Source of the DNA: UMGS1613 sp963616135
GTDB taxonomy: Bacteria; Bacillota_I; Bacilli_A; RF39; UBA660
DNA: 13,184 nucleotides
Direction of reading: 5' to 3'
Assembly: GCA_963616135.1 (NCBI GenBank)
Contig: CAVEJT010000031.1
Coordinates: 1-13,184 of the forward strand
In this document: positions 7,474-13,184 of the stretch, piece after piece
How the letters are laid out: every line of letters starts with the position of its first letter
Position numbering within the stretch: the first letter of the stretch is position 1
The notes under the pieces: generated by a model
The model's database searches: none
What the model was told of the DNA's origin: nothing
What the model saw: only the letters and a program-made list of their open reading frames with translations
Position numbers and translations under genes: made by a program

Positions 7474-7908
7474 ATGGAAAATACAAGACAAATTTTAAAA
7501 GTAAGATTTAATAAAAATATAGATGAAGTTAACGAAATAATAAATTTTTATTTAAAGTCAAATAAATTCATAGAGATAAATTATAACGGTGAGAAAGTTT
7601 TAAAACACAATAGTTTTATGGCAAAGTTAGAAGGTGTAAAAACATATTTAAAAATACATTTATCTAATAATGAATTGACACTTATAGGATGGGTTGTTTG
7701 GAAAAATGTAGAATATGGATTTGATGATGAAATAGAATTAGATGAACCATATAAAGAAAGTAATTGGAAACTTTCAAAAAATTTATTTAGCATATTTTTT
7801 GCATTTGCTTCAGGACTAAATGAACATGACGGTGCAATAATTTGTAAAAAAGTAAATTCAAATGAAGCAATATTTCCAAACGAAGAAAATAAGTTTATTT
7901 TAAAATAA
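7474..7908 (+). CDS. Hypothetical protein, 144 residues
   Basis: I do not recognise this family. It is a soluble-looking alpha/beta protein: a helical N-terminus (NIDEVNEIINFYLK), a beta-rich centre around YLKIHLSNNELTLIGWVVW with three nearby Trp residues, an acidic stretch (FDDEIELDE) and one hydrophobic segment near FSIFFAFASGL that may be buried rather than membrane-spanning. No signal peptide is seen. Start choice: an in-frame GTG at 7462 lies only one base after GAAAGGA, too close, whereas the ATG at 7474 is seven bases after an extended AAGGATGTGA site (7457-7466), the same site used by ricT. It lies 32 bases downstream of the small membrane protein gene and probably shares its extended -10 promoter. 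Confidence 0.72.
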   Translation: MENTRQILKVRFNKNIDEVNEIINFYLKSNKFIEINYNGEKVLKHNSFMAKLEGVKTYLKIHLSNNELTLIGWVVWKNVEYGFDDEIELDEPYKESNWKLSKNLFSIFFAFASGLNEHDGAIICKKVNSNEAIFPNEENKFILK

Positions 7909-7990
7909 GTGGATAAAAAGTAAAATAAAAATATTTCAGCTTTAAAATTGATTTTATATATTTGTTATAATAACATTAAGTAAATTGTGA

Positions 7991-8018
7991 TGTACATATT
8001 TTTAAAATATGATATAAT
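7991..8018 (+). promoter_or_regulatory. Extended -10 promoter without an adjacent gene
   Basis: TGTACA (7991-7996), 16 bases, then TATAAT (8013-8018) preceded by TGA. The block 8004-8019 is identical over 16 bases to the one before the 7160 gene, and both are followed by ATGATAG. A transcript from about 8025 would run more than 250 bases before the next start codon. Confidence 0.55.
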
Positions 8019-8222
8019 GTATGATAGTGAAAGCAAAAAATATTCAAGGTTAATATGTTTATCGCAAATATATAATTAATAAATTACAAAAAATTAAATA
8101 AGCAATTATGCGATATATAAATATATTTTGCAAAAAAATATAATTTCTGTATTTTATATAATTACGAAATAATTGAATCTATCCTCTATTTTAAAAGAAA
8201 CTGTTGGATGATATAAATAAAA

Positions 8223-8251
8223 TTGAGTTTAAAATGCTTCTATTTTATGAT
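8223..8251 (+). promoter_or_regulatory. Promoter of the 8291-9179 gene pair
   Basis: TTGAGT (8223-8228) and TATGAT (8246-8251) are 17 bases apart. The expected start of transcription near 8258 leaves a leader of about 30 bases holding the GGTGAT ribosome binding site (8281-8286). Confidence 0.6.
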
Positions 8252-8290
8252 AAGTGATGATTGTTTAAAAATTAGAAAATGGTGATTGAT

Positions 8291-8923
8291 ATGAAGAAAA
8301 TATTATTAAGGCAAAAAAATAAAGAAATGTATAGTGCAGAATTTGAAATTTTAGAAAATGATAGTGTAATAGGACAAGTTTTTATAAAAGGAAAACTTAG
8401 TTCTATGGATGCAATCGTAGATGGTACATTTCATAATAAAAACTTTTCCTTAAAATTTGCAAATAAGGTATTGCCAGGTTCAAACAAAAAATTTAGACCT
8501 TATAATATAATAGAAAATAAAAATATAACAGGTGAAATATTCCAAACAATATTTAAGAAAAACTTCTTTTCTAAATATGAATATATAAAGTGTAATTATA
8601 ATGAAGAAGAATTTAAACTTTATTCAATAGGGTTTGGGGATAAACAGGTATGTGTCATATATAAAAATGATGTTCAAATATCTCAAATAGAGTTTAGTAA
8701 TGTTATTTATAATGATCTACATGATTACATTATTTATATTAAAGATGATGATAATACTTTTATATCAATACTATTAACTTATTATTTGTATGTTATAGGG
8801 AAATTTAAACCAGGAGTTAAAGCGTCTAAATCCGTTGTTAAATATTATCAAAAAGATTCTAATAAAAATTTAATTTCAAAATACGATCCTGTTTGGATTA
8901 GCGAAGGTGATTTAAATGAATAA
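8291..8923 (+). CDS. Hypothetical protein, 210 residues
   Basis: Not recognised with confidence. The sequence alternates short beta strands with charged turns (for example SAEFEILENDSVIGQVFIKGK near the N-terminus and KQVCVIYKNDVQISQIEFSN in the second half), which suggests a beta-barrel or sandwich; a tubby/LURP-one-like fold is possible but only a guess. A hydrophobic stretch, FISILLTYYLYVIG, near residue 160 could be a buried helix. No signal peptide. Start: the earlier in-frame ATG at 8279 overlaps the ribosome binding site GGTGAT, so the ATG at 8291 is preferred. Its end overlaps the next gene by eight bases, so the two products are probably made together and may interact at the membrane. 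Confidence 0.75.
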   Translation: MKKILLRQKNKEMYSAEFEILENDSVIGQVFIKGKLSSMDAIVDGTFHNKNFSLKFANKVLPGSNKKFRPYNIIENKNITGEIFQTIFKKNFFSKYEYIKCNYNEEEFKLYSIGFGDKQVCVIYKNDVQISQIEFSNVIYNDLHDYIIYIKDDDNTFISILLTYYLYVIGKFKPGVKASKSVVKYYQKDSNKNLISKYDPVWISEGDLNE

Positions 8924-9179
8924 AAAATTTAGTTTAACTTTATCAATTATATTAATTGTTTTAGGAGCAATTAATAGTGGAATATTTTTAGTCTTTGCAT
9001 TGATTGGTAGTTTTGCATGTGGGAAACCTTTCTATGTAATTAATGATGGTGAAGGACCAATCTTGGGTTGTACATCTATATTTAATACTAATTTGGTTTT
9101 ACCTATATTATTAGGTATATGTTTAATACTAATTGGCGTTATACTTATTGTTTTAAGAAGAGAAAACAATAAAACATAA
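8916..9179 (+). CDS. Small two-helix membrane protein, 87 residues
   Basis: Two hydrophobic segments, about residues 8-33 and 59-80, flank a roughly 25-residue loop. A KK near the N-terminus and RR at 81-82 predict both ends inside the cell and the loop outside. The loop carries Cys35 and Cys52, which could form a disulfide; Cys69 is inside helix two. The ATG follows a GAAGGTGAT ribosome binding site located in the end of the upstream gene, which supports this start. It overlaps the 210-residue gene by eight bases and shares its promoter. A hairpin with a T-run follows 30 bases after the stop. Family not recognised. Confidence 0.8.
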   Translation: MNKKFSLTLSIILIVLGAINSGIFLVFALIGSFACGKPFYVINDGEGPILGCTSIFNTNLVLPILLGICLILIGVILIVLRRENNKT

Positions 9180-9208
9180 ATCTCAAAATAAAATACATAG
9201 TATCATTT

Positions 9209-9236
9209 AAAAGGTAATAAAAATGTTATCTTTTTT
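9209..9236 (+). terminator. Probable intrinsic terminator after the 8291-9179 pair
   Basis: AAAAGGTAA (9209-9217) pairs with TTATCTTTT (9226-9234), nine pairs with one G-T wobble around an eight-base loop, and the T-run reaches 9236. The stem is weak in G-C but correctly placed 30 bases after the stop codon. Confidence 0.55.
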
Positions 9237-9387
9237 ATATTATTATTTGGTTTATTTTGTTTTTTAACTTAAATTTAGATAATACATAAAAATTTTTTCG
9301 ATAATATATATTAGTGAGAGTTAAAGTTTTAAAATATGCTATTTATACATTGATGAGATTTTGGTTAGATTAAATAAATAGGGTTAA

Positions 9388-9410
9388 AACACTTATTGTA
9401 AATAAGTGTT
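9388..9410. promoter_or_regulatory. 10-bp perfect inverted repeat upstream of the dehydrogenase promoter
   Basis: AACACTTATT (9388-9397), GTA, AATAAGTGTT (9401-9410). It ends 28 bases before the -35 box and has no T-run on the plus strand, so a protein-binding site (operator or activator site) is more likely than a terminator. The regulator is unknown. Confidence 0.45.
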
Positions 9411-9438
9411 AAATTTGTAAAAAACATCTAAAATTCTA

Positions 9439-9467
9439 TTGAATTCGCGCAAAGTTCATTATATACT
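9439..9467 (+). promoter_or_regulatory. Sigma-A-type promoter of the dehydrogenase gene
   Basis: TTGAAT (9439-9444) and TATACT (9462-9467) are separated by 17 bases. Transcription would start near 9474, leaving a short leader with AGAGGAGGAT just before the ATG. Confidence 0.65.
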
Positions 9468-9490
9468 TAAGATAATAAGAGGAGGATAAT

Positions 9491-10549
9491 ATGGAAAAAA
9501 TAAAAATTGTTCAAATTGGTTGTGGGAAAATGTCAATATATACTATGAAATATGCCATGGAAAATGGACATGAAATAGTTGGAGCAGTAGATGTTAACCC
9601 TAGTGTTATAGGATGTGATGTAAGCGAGGTAATAGGTTGTGATAAAGTAGGAGTAATAATTCGTGACGCAAAAGAATTAGAGGACTTGCTTAATGAAACT
9701 AAACCTGATGTTGCCCTTGTTACTACTATGAGTTTGATGAATGATGTAAAAGAAGCACTTTTGACATGTGCTAAATGTGGTGTAAATGCTATTACAACTT
9801 GTGAGGAAGCATTTTATCCATTTAATTCATCACCTAATCTTACAAAAGAAATAGCTGAGTTAGCTCGTAAAAATAATTGTACTATTACTGGAAGTGGTTA
9901 TCAAGATGCATTTTGGGGTAATTTAATTACAACACTTGCTGGGGCAACACATAATATTACAAAAATAAAAGGAAGTTCGTCTTATAATGTAGAAGATTAT
10001 GGTATAGCTTTAGCAAAAGCACATGGTGCTGGTCTTACTTTAGAAGAATTTGATAAAGAAGTAGCTAGTGTAGATAGAATGACAGATGAGGAAAGACAAA
10101 AATTAATAGATAATGGTGAATACTTACCAAGCTATATGTGGAATACAAATGGTTGGTTATGTGATAAATTAAAATTAAATGTATTATCTCAAACACAAAA
10201 ATGTGTACCACAAACTCATGATGAAGATATAAACTCATCAACACTTAATATGACTGTTAAAGCTGGTATGGCAACAGGAATGAGTGCCGTTGTTACAACA
10301 ACAACAAAAGAAGGAATAATTATAGAAAGTGAATGTATAGGAAAAGTATACGCTCCTGAAGATTGTGATAAAAACGAATGGACAATATATGGAGATCCAG
10401 ATACAACAATAGTTATTACTAGACCAAATACAGTAGAACTTACTTGTGCATCTGTTGTTAATAGGATACCAGATGTTATTAAAGCAAAACCTGGATTTAT
10501 TCCAACATCACAAATGGGTGAATTAAAATATCAAAAAATGGCTAAATAA
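9491..10549 (+). CDS. 2,4-diaminopentanoate dehydrogenase-like NAD(P)-dependent oxidoreductase
   Basis: 352 residues, typical for this family. An N-terminal Rossmann fold begins with IVQIGCGKMS (residues 6-15), a GxGxxS variant of the nucleotide loop, and continues through AVDVNP. The middle shows TCEEAFYP and GSGYQDAFW, as in dihydrodipicolinate-reductase-like amine dehydrogenases. Characterised relatives (Ord) oxidatively deaminate 2,4-diaminopentanoate to 2-amino-4-oxopentanoate in clostridial ornithine fermentation. No other ornithine-pathway gene is nearby, so the true substrate may be another amino acid or amine. Codons look less extremely AT-rich than in the neighbours, and with the strong AGGAGG site this suggests good expression, or possibly transfer. 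It has its own promoter and terminator and converges on clpB. Family is fairly sure, substrate is not. Confidence 0.8.
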   Translation: MEKIKIVQIGCGKMSIYTMKYAMENGHEIVGAVDVNPSVIGCDVSEVIGCDKVGVIIRDAKELEDLLNETKPDVALVTTMSLMNDVKEALLTCAKCGVNAITTCEEAFYPFNSSPNLTKEIAELARKNNCTITGSGYQDAFWGNLITTLAGATHNITKIKGSSSYNVEDYGIALAKAHGAGLTLEEFDKEVASVDRMTDEERQKLIDNGEYLPSYMWNTNGWLCDKLKLNVLSQTQKCVPQTHDEDINSSTLNMTVKAGMATGMSAVVTTTTKEGIIIESECIGKVYAPEDCDKNEWTIYGDPDTTIVITRPNTVELTCASVVNRIPDVIKAKPGFIPTSQMGELKYQKMAK

Positions 10550-10562
10550 TTAGCCATTTTTT
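10533..10562. terminator. Shared bidirectional terminator of the dehydrogenase gene and clpB
   Basis: AAAAAATGGCTAA (10533-10545) pairs perfectly over 13 bases with TTAGCCATTTTTT (10550-10562) around an ATAA loop. The GC core ATGGCTAA/TTAGCCAT is flanked by A6 and T6, so each strand has a stem followed by a T-run. The stop codons of both genes (plus TAA 10547-10549; minus TAA 10550-10552) lie inside it, with no bases between the genes. Confidence 0.88.
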
Positions 10563-12664
10563 ATTACAAATTTATCATTATCAATATCAATAACAATATT
10601 TTCACCAAATTTAATATTATCTTCAATAATGTTATTGGCAAGCAATGATTCAATGTTTTTACTTACAAATCTTTTCATAGGTCTTGCGCCATATTTTTCA
10701 TCAAAAGAATTATCAATAACATATTTTTTAGCTTTATCTGTTAAATTAATTGAAATATGCATATTATTAAGTCTTTTTTCTATATTATGAATTATATTAT
10801 CAAGAATACTATATAAAACATCTTTATTTAATGGATTAAATATAATTATCTCATCAATCCTATTTATAAATTCTGGTTTAAATGTATGTCTTAATTCATC
10901 CATAATTAATTTATTTGAATCTTTATTATTCTCTAGAATGTATTCACTACCCAAATTAGATGTCATAATAATTATTGTATTTTTAAAATCTACTGTTCTA
11001 CCTTGGGAATCAGTAATTCTACCATCATCCAATATTTGAAGTAATATATTAAATACATCTTTGTGAGCTTTTTCAATTTCATCAAATAAAACTATACTGT
11101 AAGGATTTCTTCTAACTGCCTCAGTCAATTGTCCGCCTTCATCATATCCAACATATCCTGGAGGGGCCCCAACAAGTCTTGATACAGAATGAGCTTCCAT
11201 ATATTCACTCATATCAATTCTAACTATATGTTTTTCATCATCAAAAAGTTCACTAGCTAATGTACGAGCAACTTCAGTTTTACCAACACCAGTAGGACCT
11301 AAAAATATAAATGAACCAATTGGTCTATTAGGATCTTTAATACCAGCACGAGCTCTTTTAATAGCTTCAGATACAAGTTCAAGAGCTTGATCTTGACCTT
11401 TAACTCTTTTAGCCATATTATCCTTTAAATGAAGTAATTTTTCTTTTTCTCCACCAACTAATTTGCTTACTGGAATATTTGTCCATTTAGAAACAATAGC
11501 AGCTATAGACTCATCATCTACAGTATCACTTAAAATGTCGTTTTTATTTTTTAAGTTTAATTCTTCTAATTCTTTTTTTAACTTAGGAAGAGTACCATGT
11601 CTTAATATTGCTGCTTTTTCATAATCGTAATTATCTTCAGCTTTTTCGAGTTCAAAAGAAGCTTTTTCAATTTCTTCTTTTTTCTTATTTATTTTAACAT
11701 TGATACTTTTTTCATCTTCCCAATCACTTCTTAATTTAGTTTCTTTAGCTTTTAAAGTTTCTAGTTTAGAATTAATTTCGTTAATTCTATTTTTAGATAT
11801 TTCATCTTTTTCCTTTTTTAAAGCTTCTTTTTCTATTTGTAATTGCATAATTTCACGAGTTAATGTATCAAGCTCAACTGGAACAGATTCCATTTGAACT
11901 TTAATAGTAGCACATGCTTCATCAACTAAATCAATAGCTTTATCAGGTAAAAATCTATCTGTTATGTATCTATCAGATAAAGTTGCAGCAGCAATTAAAG
12001 CTTTATCTTTAATTGTTACTCCATGATAAACTTCAAACCTAGATTTAAGACCTCTTAGTATTGTAACAGTATCTTGTACTGTTGGAGCACCTACTAAAAC
12101 TTTTTGAAATCTACGTTCAAGAGCGCCATCTTTTTCAATATATTTTCTATATTCGTTTAAAGTGGTTGCCCCGATACACAAAATTTCTCCACGCGCTAAC
12201 ATTGGTTTAAGTAAATTACCAGCATCCATAGCACCTTCAAGAGCTCCAGCACCTACTATTAAATGAATTTCATCTATAAACAAAATAATTTTTCCATCAG
12301 AATCTTTTATTTCTTTTAAAACAGCTTTAAGCCTTTCTTCAAATTCACCACGATATTTCGCACCAGCAATAAGCGCTCCCATATCAAGCTCCCAAATTGT
12401 TTTATCTTTTAAACTATTAGGAACATCGCCCTTAACAATACGAAGTGCAAGTCCCTCTACAATAGCAGTTTTACCAACTCCAGGTTCACCTATTAATACT
12501 GGATTATTTTTAGTTTTCCTTGATAATATTCTGGTGATATTACGAATTTCTTCATCTCTACCAATTACGGGATCAATTTTCCCGTCTTTAGCAGCAGCAA
12601 CAATATCACGACCATACTTTTCAAGTACGTTTTGTAAGTTTTCTTCATATCCATTGTTATTCAT
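10550..12664 (-). CDS. clpB: ClpB disaggregase lacking the N-terminal domain
   Basis: 704 residues instead of about 860. AAA+ module 1: Walker A GEPGVGKT (59-66), pore loop with Tyr104 in AKYRGEF, Walker B IDEIH (130-134), arginine fingers R184-R185. A long coiled-coil middle domain at about 265-385 distinguishes it from ClpC. AAA+ module 2: Walker A GPTGVGKT (456-463), pore loop PPGYVGY (501-507), Walker B LFDEIEKAH (526-534), NRIDE (601-605), sensor-2 GARPMKR (659-665). ClpB threads aggregated proteins through its hexamer pore together with DnaK. The double Clp_N domain is absent. The promoter and AAGGAGATGAT site lie immediately upstream, so the short start is genuine. Mycoplasma ClpB proteins are similarly short. 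Control by HrcA is implied by the CIRCE element. Confidence 0.96.
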   Translation of the reverse strand: MNNNGYEENLQNVLEKYGRDIVAAAKDGKIDPVIGRDEEIRNITRILSRKTKNNPVLIGEPGVGKTAIVEGLALRIVKGDVPNSLKDKTIWELDMGALIAGAKYRGEFEERLKAVLKEIKDSDGKIILFIDEIHLIVGAGALEGAMDAGNLLKPMLARGEILCIGATTLNEYRKYIEKDGALERRFQKVLVGAPTVQDTVTILRGLKSRFEVYHGVTIKDKALIAAATLSDRYITDRFLPDKAIDLVDEACATIKVQMESVPVELDTLTREIMQLQIEKEALKKEKDEISKNRINEINSKLETLKAKETKLRSDWEDEKSINVKINKKKEEIEKASFELEKAEDNYDYEKAAILRHGTLPKLKKELEELNLKNKNDILSDTVDDESIAAIVSKWTNIPVSKLVGGEKEKLLHLKDNMAKRVKGQDQALELVSEAIKRARAGIKDPNRPIGSFIFLGPTGVGKTEVARTLASELFDDEKHIVRIDMSEYMEAHSVSRLVGAPPGYVGYDEGGQLTEAVRRNPYSIVLFDEIEKAHKDVFNILLQILDDGRITDSQGRTVDFKNTIIIMTSNLGSEYILENNKDSNKLIMDELRHTFKPEFINRIDEIIIFNPLNKDVLYSILDNIIHNIEKRLNNMHISINLTDKAKKYVIDNSFDEKYGARPMKRFVSKNIESLLANNIIEDNIKFGENIVIDIDNDKFVIKNG

Positions 12665-12686
12665 AAAATCATCTCCTTATATATAC

Positions 12687-12714
12687 ATTATACTCATTTT
12701 TTAGCACTTGTCAA
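12687..12714 (-). promoter_or_regulatory. clpB promoter, consensus sigma-A type
   Basis: On the minus strand TTGACA (12709-12714) and TATAAT (12687-12692) are both perfect consensus boxes, 16 bases apart. The ribosome binding site AAGGAGATGAT and the clpB ATG follow directly. The -35 box lies inside the CIRCE element. Confidence 0.9.
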
Positions 12715-12727
12715 GTAAGAGTGCCAA
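12701..12727. promoter_or_regulatory. CIRCE element (HrcA operator) controlling clpB
   Basis: TTAGCACTT, nine bases, GAGTGCCAA. This matches the CIRCE consensus TTAGCACTC-N9-GAGTGCTAA in 16 of 18 arm positions with exactly the right spacer. It covers the clpB -35 box, so bound HrcA would block RNA polymerase until heat or other protein stress. hrcA itself is outside the window. Confidence 0.92.
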
Positions 12728-12763
12728 AATAATTAAAAAAATAAGATGTAAATAACTTACATC
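12728..12763 (-). terminator. Intrinsic terminator of the gene upstream of clpB
   Basis: On the minus strand GATGTAA (12757-12763), a five-base loop and TTACATC (12745-12751) form a perfect 7-bp stem that contains the stop codon, followed by TTATTTTTTT. It lies directly before the CIRCE element and so isolates clpB as its own transcription unit. Confidence 0.72.
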
Positions 12764-13184
12764 CTTTTAATATAATCATTTGTTGGTAAATCATTTAGTT
12801 TAGTTTTCATTGATTTTAGTAGTTTCATTCTAAGTAAATCCTCTTCAATGCTACTAGCTTTTGCTTCTTTTAAATCTTTATCTAAAGTAGGTTCTTGATA
12901 CAATCCAAGTACCTTTAATAGTTTTGTTTCGCTATTTTCTTTATAATATTTATTACAGATAGAATCAATATCACTTTCATTCAAAGGTTTATCAATAATT
13001 CCATTTATATATTCAATTTTTCTAACTTTATATAGTGCATTTTTAAATGCATTTATATTTATTTTTTTATTGAATTTTAACAAAACATTACTTGCTATTT
13101 CTTTTAATTCTTCTTTTGATTTGAAAATTAATTTAGATACAGATAATTCACCAGGATTAATTTCATTATTAAGTAAACTAATAG
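12757..13184 (-). CDS. Unrecognised protein, C-terminal 141 residues (5' end outside window)
   Basis: A minus-strand frame is open from the right edge to a TAA at 12757-12759. A TTG at 13081-13083 could be read as a start, but the frame continues upstream without a stop, no ribosome binding site precedes that TTG, and no in-frame ATG is seen, so the true start lies beyond the window. The visible part is highly charged and predicted helical, rich in Lys, Glu, Leu and Asn, with no membrane segment, no cysteine cluster (one Cys only) and no nucleotide-binding motif. It ends in YIKRM. I do not recognise the family. Its terminator separates it from clpB, so co-regulation with clpB is not expected. 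Confidence 0.7.
   Translation of the reverse strand, partial: ISLLNNEINPGELSVSKLIFKSKEELKEIASNVLLKFNKKININAFKNALYKVRKIEYINGIIDKPLNESDIDSICNKYYKENSETKLLKVLGLYQEPTLDKDLKEAKASSIEEDLLRMKLLKSMKTKLNDLPTNDYIKRM

Larger units (their letters stand above)
7909..8290. other. Approximately 380-base AT-rich gap without a gene
   Basis: No frame of useful length is open on either strand. The gap holds a strong extended -10 promoter with no gene close behind it (8013-8018), a second TGTTATAAT-like -10 (7966-7971, no clear -35), a pair of mutually exclusive inverted repeats at 8060-8131, and the probable promoter of the next gene (8223-8251). No convincing terminator follows the stop codon at 7906-7908. It may contain a small RNA or the decayed remains of a gene; the sequence does not decide. 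Confidence 0.5.
9237..9490. other. Intergenic stretch before the dehydrogenase gene
   Basis: Together with the preceding terminator region, about 310 bases separate the two genes. No coding frame with a ribosome binding site is seen. It holds a perfect palindrome (9388-9410), the dehydrogenase promoter (9439-9467) and the strong AGAGGAGGAT ribosome binding site; 9240-9387 shows nothing further. Confidence 0.6.

Noticed and set aside
7909..8290. CRISPR, tRNA or classical riboswitch in the gap
   Set aside because: No repeated spacers, no cloverleaf with the conserved TTCGA-like loop, and no recognisable aptamer core are present.
9223..9267. Short peptide frame starting at an ATG in the region after the 87-residue gene
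   Set aside because: 14 codons, lying in the terminator loop and T-run, with low-complexity Tyr/Phe/Leu content typical of AT-rich noncoding DNA.
13081..13083. TTG as the start of the last minus-strand gene
   Set aside because: The frame is open all the way to the window edge with similar charged, helical composition, and no ribosome binding site precedes the TTG.

Overview
The window is very AT-rich, tightly packed bacterial DNA. The gene order holB-ricT-yabB/trmN6-rsmI-pth-mfd, the strong AGGAGG-type ribosome binding sites, and a CIRCE (HrcA) operator in front of clpB all point to a low-GC Bacillota, most likely a Bacilli or Mollicutes-related lineage with a reduced genome. TGA ends several genes and TGG encodes Trp, so this is the standard bacterial code and not the mycoplasma code. 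The lineage is an inference from gene content; no rRNA or tRNA gene is present to confirm it.

Region 1 (1-6458, plus strand) is a housekeeping run that looks like one operon. It holds the 3' end of a probable DNA polymerase III delta' subunit gene (holB), ricT, a TrmN6-type methyltransferase, rsmI, pth and mfd. Compared with the equivalent Bacillus subtilis locus it is compressed: yabA, yazA and fin are missing, and several genes overlap or nearly touch. A bidirectional terminator built around the mfd stop codon closes it.

Region 2 (6478-9236) is accessory. A minus-strand regulator with two XRE-type helix-turn-helix domains is followed, in the same frame after its stop codon, by a relic of a third domain half. 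Its divergent partner transcription unit starts with a small three-helix membrane protein that has no ATG, GTG or TTG start and probably starts at ATT. Next comes an unrecognised 144-residue protein. The divergent intergenic region carries an inverted repeat suited to be an operator. After an approximately 380-base stretch without a gene, which has an apparently gene-less promoter, there is a pair of overlapping genes (a 210-residue unknown and an 87-residue two-helix membrane protein).

Region 3 (9388-13184) holds a 2,4-diaminopentanoate dehydrogenase-like oxidoreductase with its own promoter. It converges on clpB with no spacer, and the two genes share a terminator made from both 3' ends. 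clpB lacks the usual N-terminal domain and has a clear sigma-A-type promoter whose -35 box lies inside a CIRCE element. The window ends in the C-terminal part of an unrecognised minus-strand gene with its own terminator. Nothing here is a demonstrated new system. The best candidate for something undescribed is the divergent double-XRE regulator/membrane protein locus.
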